A stretch of 64,000 nucleotides of DNA from Aphrophora alni (taxonomy: Eukaryota > Arthropoda > Insecta > Hemiptera > Aphrophoridae): assembly GCA_963513935.1 (NCBI GenBank), contig OY740776.1, positions 13,313,745 through 13,377,744 of the forward strand, written 5' to 3'. Position numbers and translations under genes: made by a program. A model generated the notes under the pieces. That model was not told the origin of the DNA. It saw only the letters and a program-made list of their open reading frames with translations, and did not search any database. Position 1 is the stretch's first letter, and every line of letters starts with the position of its first letter. Of the stretch, positions 56,239-64,000 are shown piece by piece.

Positions 56239-57479
56239 CGAAGTATAAGCTTAGTAATCGCAATACATTTCGACCACCTTTTATTGACTGATCCTCACGT
56301 TGCATAGCCTCAGGAAACCGGAAGTGTAATTTGCAGTTGTTACCGCCTGTACAATCACGATAACGAACACAAAAATTAAGATAGAAACATTAAAATTGTT
56401 ATTGATAATTACGGTGAGATCACATAATACCATTTTGAAATACAGAAAAATAGAATTTAAAATATCAAAGCTGTGATGAAGAAAGTGACAGTGATGATAA
56501 TGATTTAAGTGTCACTTCTCTTTTGTAAAGTGTCATTCCGCTTTTTGTAATTTTACTACTGTACCTTGTAGTATATTAATGTAGTTATATTGATTCTAAG
56601 AATGCAAAATTTTACTACATAGTACTAAATGTTTAATTAATGCATATCTTATCACAATTTTTAAAAATAGAAATATATGTTTTTCCAGTTTTAAAAAATA
56701 TTTGTTACATTTTCAAAATTAGTAAGGAAATTTTTCTGTTTCCAACATTATTCAAAATTATGTATTACTAATGCTTAGATGAGAAAATGTTTAAATTTAC
56801 AAAAATTAAATTGTGGAAATGCCTATATTATTACCGATTAAATACATATTTATTCCTACACAGCTTTATCACAATGTAAATAATAAAGTACAAATTATGT
56901 TTTATACTATTATTACTTTGTTTCATTAAAATCGAAAAGTACATATTTTTCAATAAAGATATACGATAGTGTTGTTTATTCACACTTATTAGTCATCATA
57001 CTGTCATTCATTCTGTAGGAAACATTGTTGATTTTGGATTCTATTAAAGTAAATTATACATTGTTTGGTCTCATTTTTCTTGTAATGAAGTGTAGAATAA
57101 AAATATATTATAGATTTTATTTTGAAATATTTATTTTCAAATTAAATTTAATGAAAGTTTGATCAAGCGAAGTACAGTAATTCATGCGGGTGGCCCACGG
57201 TAGGTATCGCCAGTCCTAATACTCTGCGCGCCTGTGTGTGATGGCGCGTGCGTTAGAGTGAGGCAACCCTTCGATCAGCCGCATTCCACGGTTGATAATA
57301 GTAGAGTTACTTTTTTTAACATTTTTTGTTCATATCTTGCGTGTTATTTACCTATAAACTAAATTTAATATTAGCAATTTTCAATTCTGCTTGTAATGTT
57401 ACCAATTCGACCTCTCTTCGATGACAAATGGCAGAGCTAATGTAATTTCTAACCCTGATTACCAAAAACATTTCACATT

Positions 57480-57840
57480 CGTATAGGTACAAGATACGGA
57501 AAGGTTGAGTCACCTTCACGAACGAGTGGAGGCTCTTTTACAAATGTGCAGCTTTGAGCCCCATTCAGAGTCAAGTCATCACTGGAGCAGAGTGCTTGGA
57601 GAGTTTTTAATATAAACCTCTATGTCAATCGTTAGAGCCAAGCCTATGTCAATGAAATAGTGATATACTATATCAAGGCATAACAAACATGTATAACAAC
57701 TGTTTTGAACAAAGTTACCACACTGGAAAAGACTCCTTGATCTACCAAAACAATTTAATATTTCCTGTAAGTCCCAAGAGACCAAATTTTAGAATATGGG
57801 CTTGAATTACATTATATGATAGGTCTGGGTAAGTTCCATG
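57480..57840 (+). repeat. Interspersed repeat family D, copy 5
   Basis: AACAACTGTTTTGAACAAAG, GGAAAAGACTCCTTGATCTA, TTTCCTGTAAG, then the exon-like segment (with stop codons) and GTCTGG followed by GTAAGTTCC. Confidence 0.65.
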
Positions 57841-58070
57841 ATAGTGCTCATCCACTCGTTTTTTGTCCGGAGGAACTATAAGGACGTAGAACTTTGTTAA
57901 ATTTATCATTTTGCAAATTAAATTGTTCATACAAAACGCTCACCTCCGAGAATCAAATTATTTTTTGTTGTAGGTATGGGTTGCAAGAAAATTAGTGTAA
58001 TGTTTTGTAAGGTTTAATAAGTAATATTTATTGTTAGGTTAAAAAAATATATAAATAATGTATATTGAGA

Positions 58071-58719
58071 AATAGTTATTTGTGCAACTAGTGAGCAAAG
58101 TGGCACTTTTTTATACGAGAGAAAAATGTTGACGCACGAGGCTTGCCGAATGCGTCAATTTTATCGATTTTAAAAAAGACACTTTGCTCACGAATTGCAC
58201 ATTATACTTTGTCTACAGTTGTTATTTTGTGACAAATAAAAACACACTTCAGCAGTAACACAATTTAATAAAACATTAATTTAATACAATAGTGTTCAAC
58301 CTCACGTCAAAACTGAAGTTATTTATGAATATTGCAAATAACTTAGGTGTATTGTTGAGGAAACGGGATTGCCAACTTCAAAACTCGTCAAACGAAAAAT
58401 ACTCTCCGTGTACATACACTGTCAATCATCTTTATGTATAATTACTTCCTTTTTCAACTTTAAATCGTTGTTTTGTTGTTTATTTATGTTATTTTACATG
58501 TAAGAATTAATCTAACATACTTTACATACCGGACAATTCCTGTATATTATAAATCAATTCAAATAAACCTAACCTAAATTTCGTTTTGCTCGGTTGCCAT
58601 TCGGAGAGAGCAAAGTAGTGTGCAAAGTAGTGGGCAAAGTGAAACTGTTGAGAAATCAGCTGTTTTAGAAAATAATTTAAATGAACAAAATGCCACTTTG
58701 TCAACAACTGTAGACAAAA
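58071..58719. mobile_element. Non-autonomous DNA element G, copy 2
   Basis: Highly similar to 34037-34749 in the same orientation. It lacks part of the middle (about 70 bases) and has TTTGTCTACAGTTGTTA at 58208 and its inverted partner ending at 58719. Confidence 0.72.
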
Positions 58720-59039
58720 TAATTTTTCTCGTTAGGCTCTCATTTCACAACCGTTAGAAGTGGTTATAAATTTCCAGTCTGGGTAAATTAGGGTGACAAC
58801 TGCCGTAATACAATATAGATAATTACAGTATATAGTTTTCAATGTAGCCATAACCAGAGAGATGATAACATTTTTCAACAAAGAACATTTAAAGATGAAA
58901 TTAATGGTAGTTTTATAAAATTTAAATTGGTTATCTATTGTGAAGAATATAACATATATGATGTTAGCCTTTGGTTCATACAAATATTGTTACTTATTAA
59001 TTTATAGTTTAGGATATTTTTTGAAAAAACTAAATAAAC

Positions 59040-59240
59040 GAAATTTAAAAAAGTTGATATTGGCCATCACGGTACATACCCAGCTTGATTTTACAATGTA
59101 ATTCATACAGATACTTTAAATGTAATGATCAATAGTTGGTTACTTGTGCATTGTTGGAAATGTTAAATTGTATTGGTTGATCAAAGGAGTCTTATCCAGT
59201 AGGGTAAGTTTGTTAAACAGTTGTTACACAAGTTTTTAAA
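59040..59240 (-). repeat. Interspersed repeat family D, copy 6 (inverted)
   Basis: GGTTGATCAAAGGAGTCTTA, CCAGTAGGGTAAGTTTGTTA and AACAGTTGTTACACA in reverse; the exon-like part is diverged. Confidence 0.6.
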
Positions 59241-59997
59241 CCTAACCTCACCTGTTTTATCTATTATTTTATTCGTTACTCGTCTTTAAATTATCGGTAG
59301 GCTATTGTTTGATCTACAAATAATGTATTACTCTAAGGTACAGTCTACGTCAAAAGCAATCACCTAAATGTATCCCTTTAGACTTGACCTCAATGCATAG
59401 TGTATCCGGTGAGGCGAAATATCCGGAATGACGTGAGACAAAACCTGTGACGTCATCAGTCTCTTGTGGGTTTTATATTCACATGTTGACAAAGTGATTG
59501 ACTTTCCGTGATCATCGTTAAAAAAATATAATTAAAAGTTAACAATATTGACCCTAATTTGTAAAAGTATGAACATTAATATAGCATTTAGTTGTCATCT
59601 CCCCTAAACGTTGATTTCGTAGTTACTTTTAAAAATCGTTTGTGAATGTTTATAAAAAGCTAATTTCTTAAAATCGGCTGTAATTATTTTTATATTAGAA
59701 GGAAATTAGTTTAAAAAAAATAGGTTAGTTTTTGTACATGCAAATGAATGGAAAATAGAAAAAATAGAAAAATTGGACTGAAGATTCGCTAGAAAAGTGC
59801 ATAAAAGTGCACTTTTAACGCATTTTGAGTGCACCGCTGCACTATTTTTTAACTTTATATGTCGTAGGATAAATAAATAAATAAACAAATGAAAATACTC
59901 GGAAGGAACTGAAGGGACTATTGAAATAGTAGGGTATATTAACATTTAAGAGAATTTCCTAACCTCAAAAAATTCGAATTTCTGGATTTAAGATTTA

Positions 59998-60690
59998 TTC
60001 GCTAATAATGCAACAAATGTAGTAAAAATCTTCAAATTTGCAAAAAAAGACATTTTATATTTACGGCCACAGTTTGCCATTTTCGAAAAAAAAATTTACG
60101 GTATTGTAATTTAATGAGAAGTAGTCGTAAAGTAAGCATTTTTTCTTTTTTTTCTTTTTTTTTTTTTATAGTCAGTTTTTTACCTTTTTTCTAGTGAACA
60201 TATGCAGGAATTTATTTATCAAGGTAAAGTGCCGTTTTTAAATAATTATTTATTTATTATTTTTCACCTAACCTAACCAGATTTCCGTGAAAATGTTTTA
60301 AAATGTCATTCTCACACAAATAAACAAATTTTCAGCTACATCGAAATTCGTTGTCTAGATCCGACCCCTATGTAGTGAAAAACCAAACAAATGTTTTTTA
60401 TTAAAAAGGGCACTTTACCTTGATAGACAAATTCTTGCATATGTTCACTAGAAAGTAGGTAAAACTGACAATTTAGAGATAAAAGTTTACTCTGAAAGCA
60501 CTTCTTTTTAAATTACAATCTTTTAAATTGTTTTTCAAAAATGGCTAACTGTGGCCGTAAAAATGAAAAAAGTGTTTTTGGAAATTTGACCATTAATATC
60601 TAGTGTAAAGAGACACGTTTTTGGTAAACATCTGATGATTTTTATTCCATTTGTTGCATTATTAGTGAAAAAAATTCAACTTCAAAGTTA
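59998..60690. repeat. Large foldback with ~240-280-bp arms
   Basis: The arms 59998-60240 and 60405-60690 are reverse complements: TAATAATGCAACAAATG, TTTACGGCCACAGTT, AATTGTAATTTAA, TAGTGAACATATGCA and AAGGTAAAGTGCC. The left arm lacks about 65 bases present in the right. The loop (165 bases) is unrelated and includes CACCTAACCTAACC. No open frame. Confidence 0.82.
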
Positions 60691-61661
60691 CATCACTTTT
60701 ATATTCTGATTTCCCTCCAATATTCAAATTTTGTTGGATAAGTTAAACGACACAAACCAGCGTGTATATTAAAAGTGCATGATTTTTCAGGATAAATCGA
60801 TAAAAGAAAAAAAAGAAATATTAATCTCTTTCGTTAAAAACTCTGTCAAATCTGATTTAATTTTTATCATATTTATCGTATAAGCAAAGCAATATTAATC
60901 TGTATTTGATATATAAATATCTTTCAAGATAATAATTATAAACATTTACAGTAAAAGTAAATGTAACGTTAGCGAATTTCCAGTTATAAGAATATACATA
61001 CATAACGCACCCGTTCAAACATATTCACTATCACCAACCAAAAACACAAACCATTCCATCAAAACCCATATCACAGTTGATATAAATATCATTCAAATTT
61101 TGTATCTCCATATAATATAATTTGTAAAACATGAACAATGAAAGAATTCACAATATATGTTAAGAGGTAAAAAAATAATAATACAATAGAATTGCCTTTA
61201 ATAAGGGCGAAGTTAGAGCTATTAAACCCTTTCTTCCAGATAACTCCAACAAGTAAAGAAACAACTTACATATCAAACATACGATCAAAAGTACAACTAT
61301 TTAGAAATAGTAACAATGGAAGGAAAACGAAATAACGACAATCAAATTATATGAAAAATAAAGAAACACTTAAACAGTAATACAACAATAAAAGAATTAC
61401 TTGTCTATTTGTGTTTATTTAAAACAACCATTCATACAAATAATACAAAGCTACTTAATCACACCTCAAAACTGGGATGCATTCTTTATTTTATTCATAA
61501 AAAAATAGAACAGTTTTGAAAACCGCGCCGTAGTCAATTGTCACAATTACACCTGGGAGTGAATTATCCAAACGACAAACGGACCAGCGAACATGAACTA
61601 GTCGAGTCCACGATTATATCAAGCATTCATCAACACCACACATTTATACACGAAGGATCAC

Positions 61662-61762
61662 GAAGATATCGAAGAATTTAGTTTTGTTGCTGAACCCCAG
61701 ATTCTGTAGCTGTGGTGGTTAACACAGCCATTTGTGTGGCAAATTGTTTCATCACTGAAACT
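61662..61762 (-). pseudogene. DDE transposase, downstream fragment split by insertion
   Basis: The minus-strand frame reads S-F-S-D-E-T-I-C-H-T-N-G-C-V-N-H-H-S-Y-R and I-W-G-S-A-T-K, then stops. F-S-D-E (first catalytic Asp), the N-G-x-V-N-x-H block and I-W-G-S are typical of the insect Tc1/mariner-type transposases that also have the N-terminal part found at 62496-62815. The two fragments are separated by the family C foldback. Confidence 0.75.
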
Positions 61763-61906
61763 ATTATCATCGTTACAATCTTGTTAAGCACTGTGGTGAA
61801 ATTCACAATAATAATTTGAATTTGCCTCTAACCACAATCACTGGAACTTAATAAAACACAATTATCTGATTAATTGTTCTTTATTAATTATATCCACTTA
61901 ATGCCC

Positions 61907-61948
61907 TGATGTACATTTCGATAACATGGTTATCATCATCGGAGGGTC
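61907..61948 (-). ncRNA. Hammerhead-like motif, family C, left arm
   Basis: CCCT, CCGATGA, extra T, GATAAC/GTTATC, GAAAT, ATGTACAT, C, AGGG. Every helix is formed. Confidence 0.52.
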
Positions 61949-62350
61949 TTGCTTATACACTAAATCTAACCTAACATATCTATTACTAAAATTAAATTAA
62001 ACCTAAAACTATGATAACTTGAGTGCAAGCTAAAATCCCCCCCACTCCACAGATCAGTTGACCAGTAAATTAAGTAGTCACATTATTTTGTATTGTTAAG
62101 TTATAAAGACTTTTGTAAGGAGTAGGCCGCCTGTTCTCATTAGCTTTGTTAGAGGTACAGTTATCTTTCACCCCACTCCATAGGTCAAAGAAATATAACA
62201 ATAACTTGACAAAGGGCCAGCCCAAGCCCTTACTGGTCAACTGATCTGTGGAGTGGGAGGGATTTTAGCCTGCACTCAAGTTATCATAGTTTTAGGTTTA
62301 ATTTTATTTTAGTAATAGATATGTAAGGTTAGATTTAGTTCATAAGCCCG

Positions 62351-62394
62351 ACTCTCCGATGATGCTAACCATGTTATCGAAATGTACATCAGGG
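62351..62394 (+). ncRNA. Hammerhead-like motif, family C, right arm
   Basis: CTCT, CCGATGA, extra T, GCTAAC/GTTATC (one mismatch), GAAAT, ATGTACAT, C, AGGG. Confidence 0.48.
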
Positions 62395-62495
62395 CATTAA
62401 GTGGGTATAATTAAAAATGAACAATTAATCAGATAATTGTGTTTTATTAAGTTCCAGTGATTGTGGTTAGGGGCAAACTCAAATTATTATTATTA

Positions 62496-62815
62496 TTATT
62501 ATCGTCTTTTGCATTCAGTATTTCCACATCAAATTCAAATAGTTTGGAGCAATCCACTTGCCTAATTTCATATTTACGATGGACTTTGTAGGCGTACAAA
62601 CTCAAATGTTTATAGAACACGTTTTGAACTGTTGTTTTAGTAATGTCTAGTTCTAAACTGTGTCGAACAATAGACCCAAACATGACTCGTCCGATTACAA
62701 TAGTCTGCTAGATGATTTCTCGATGTTCACATTATATAAACTGATTATACCAACGAATAATTGTCTGATCTGTAGGTGGATCTTGACAGAACGTAAGCCG
62801 AAAATGATGTTGTAA
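62496..62815 (-). pseudogene. Tc1/mariner-type transposase (DUF4817-like N-terminus), split
   Basis: Minus strand. One frame gives Q-H-H-F-R-L-T-F-C-Q-D-P-P-T-D-Q-T-I-I-R and W-Y-N-Q-F, the N-terminal DNA-binding region annotated as DUF4817 in many insect transposases (F-x-x-x-Y-x-x-x-P-P-x-x-x-T-I-x-x-W-x-x-x-F). After damage the frame from 62683 gives R-H-S-L-E-L-D-I-T-K-T-T-V-Q-N-V-F and K-H-L-S-L-Y-A-Y-K-V, the second helix-turn-helix. It is cut at the family C insertion, beyond which the catalytic F-S-D-E part continues (61662-61762). Stops and shifts make it inactive. Confidence 0.75.
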
Positions 62816-62975
62816 CTACTGATTTAAATTCAGCTACTCAGGCGAACGCAATGAGCTTGCTGTCGCACAGTACTAAAGTAACTAATGTCGGAATAGCACA
62901 AACCTCAATCAAAAAAAACGATTCACAAACATTTTAATTTATAAACAGTTAGTCATTAAAATCTAGGAAATAGGT

Positions 62976-63172
62976 TTAAATGTAATCATTTCCCCTTTGA
63001 AACAGGAACAAATTAGTTTTTGATAAATTTATTCATTTATCCATTGAGACAGGAACAAACTGTTTTTTTATAAATGTGTTAATTTCTCTATTGATACAGA
63101 AACAAACTAGTTTTTTATAAATGTATTCATTTCCCAAGTGAGATAGGAAGAAACTAGTTTTTGATATTTTTT
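62976..63172 (+). repeat. ~47-bp tandem repeat, about four units
   Basis: GAGACAGGAACAAACTAGTT-like blocks recur at 62999, 63045, 63093 and 63140, each followed by ATAAATGTATTCATTTC. Confidence 0.8.
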
Positions 63173-64000
63173 TTTTCTGAAACCCAATAGGAATAAAATT
63201 AGACTATTCTAAAACGTAAACAAATGGTTTGATGATAACAAATCGTTTATCAAGAGCGGTGATCTGATGAAACAATATGTTGCTAAATACAGAGGAACAT
63301 TTAACTGTGCCAGTGACAGCTCCAGTAATGAAATCGGATTAAAATTACGTTGCAAAACACTTTCATGAACATTCAACTACTAATATAACATCTCCCTAAT
63401 AAATTGTAACTAACTCTACGGAATTCAAAATTGGTCGGAATTCATCAGGAACTGATTTTAAGGGTGAAAATATGAAAATTATTCTTGCAAACATGTGACC
63501 ACAAATTCTTCATTATTGTGCAACGATTAACGAAATATTTCGTCATGATTTCTACTCCAAAACTGAAATGAAATTGTACCATATTTTTATCACCCAAATT
63601 GAGGAAAAATATTGAAGGTTTTATATGATTTTTCTACGTGGAAAAGCGAATAAAATAGGTCACATAACTCCAGTATTTTCGTGAAATATGATGTAAAATA
63701 CAATAAACTGGAGTTTAAATACACTTTTGGTTTATCGACATCACTATATTACTCCAAATACAGGGTGATTCAAAACTGTAGTTTAAAACTTCCGTTACTT
63801 AAAACTCATCGTTGATGAGTACCGACTAGTAAAACTTCCCCCACCCTATTTTCTGCGCTCCAATAATAAAATAAAACCATTTGTGAACTAAAGTAAAGAA
63901 CAAATTAGATATTTTTCTATTTGTAAAATTGAATAAAACATAATTAAAAGCGTATATCCAATAATTTCTGGTTTAACATACAACAAATTGGAGTCGTAAA

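Larger units (their letters stand above)
61773..62493. mobile_element. Penelope-like foldback, family C, full copy inside a transposase
   Basis: Arms of about 270 bases (61785-62068 and 62222-62493) are reverse complements around a ~150-base loop. Each arm bears a hammerhead-like module: minus 61907-61948, with perfect CCCT/AGGG helix I and ATGTACAT helix III, and plus 62351-62394, with the core CCGATGA and a G-U pair in helix I. The flanks TATTATCATCG and TATTATCGTC look like a short target duplication. No frame inside. Confidence 0.75.

Noticed and set aside
56234..56350. Candidate first exon on the minus strand (ATG followed by a hydrophobic stretch and a GGTGAGT donor)
   Set aside because: The donor-like sequence is the inverted end of the MITE at 56034-56238, and the phase does not fit any downstream exon.

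Overview
The window reads as nuclear DNA of an arthropod, most probably an insect with a large, repeat-rich genome. It is strongly AT-rich. It carries two interstitial arrays of the insect telomere motif TTAGG and is packed with decayed transposable elements of insect-type families: Penelope-like, mariner/Tc1, piggyBac-like, Mutator-like, BEL/Pao and Jockey/I-like non-LTR elements, plus tRNA-derived SINE heads. There are no bacterial-style genes or operons, and almost all frames over 60 codons look like chance. The species cannot be fixed from the sequence alone.

Host gene. A minus-strand, multi-exon gene can be assembled from small exons joined by good splice sites in consistent phase: 35402-35516 and 32908-32977 (tentative), then 27320-27441, 17694-17754, 13027-13115, 9693-9841 (or 9678-9841) and 9267-9312. 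Introns are 0.4-9.6 kb and full of repeats. The joined frame gives about 215-220 residues of an unrecognised protein. One stretch (A-H-Q-L-T-M-I-D-R-H-L) weakly recalls the start of a RasGEF domain. Both ends of the gene lie in unseen exons or outside the window.

Layout. 1-1.7 kb: TTAGG arrays. 2.8-4.8 kb: a diverged inverted repeat and a Penelope-like foldback. 7.1-8.9 kb: a mariner transposase remnant beside a 43-bp satellite of about 31 units. 11.3-11.86 kb: a Mutator-like foldback MITE with perfect 9-bp target duplications. 11.97-12.5 kb: a foldback bearing two hammerhead-like motifs. 16.3-17.5 kb: a reverse transcriptase remnant, a ~32-bp minisatellite and a 22-bp AT repeat. 24.6-25.1 kb: an internally deleted mariner. 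29.0-30.1 kb: a mariner-like element with ~105-bp inverted ends. 34.0-34.7 and 58.1-58.7 kb: two copies of one element. 42.0-42.6 kb: a piggyBac-like element with TTAA flanks. 43.1-45.1 kb: local tandem duplications, one interrupted by a Penelope-like insertion. 47.9-48.3 kb: a long hairpin and a SINE head. 49.0-50.7 kb: BEL/Pao and RNase H remnants. 52.0-52.6 kb: a Penelope GIY-YIG endonuclease remnant with its 3' motif. 60.0-60.7 kb: another long hairpin. 61.7-62.8 kb: a mariner-type transposase split by a Penelope-like foldback.

The most unusual signal is the repeated occurrence, in at least seven unrelated repeat families, of one RNA-like module: C/T-T/C-G-A-N-R-A, one extra unpaired base, a stem-loop, GAAAC/T, a self-complementary 6-8 bp helix III, and an N-U-H site. 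In the best copies the flanks pair as helix I. This is the layout of minimal dimer-type hammerhead ribozymes, which are known from Penelope-like elements. Here it recurs singly and as head-to-head pairs that form foldbacks without any coding sequence.
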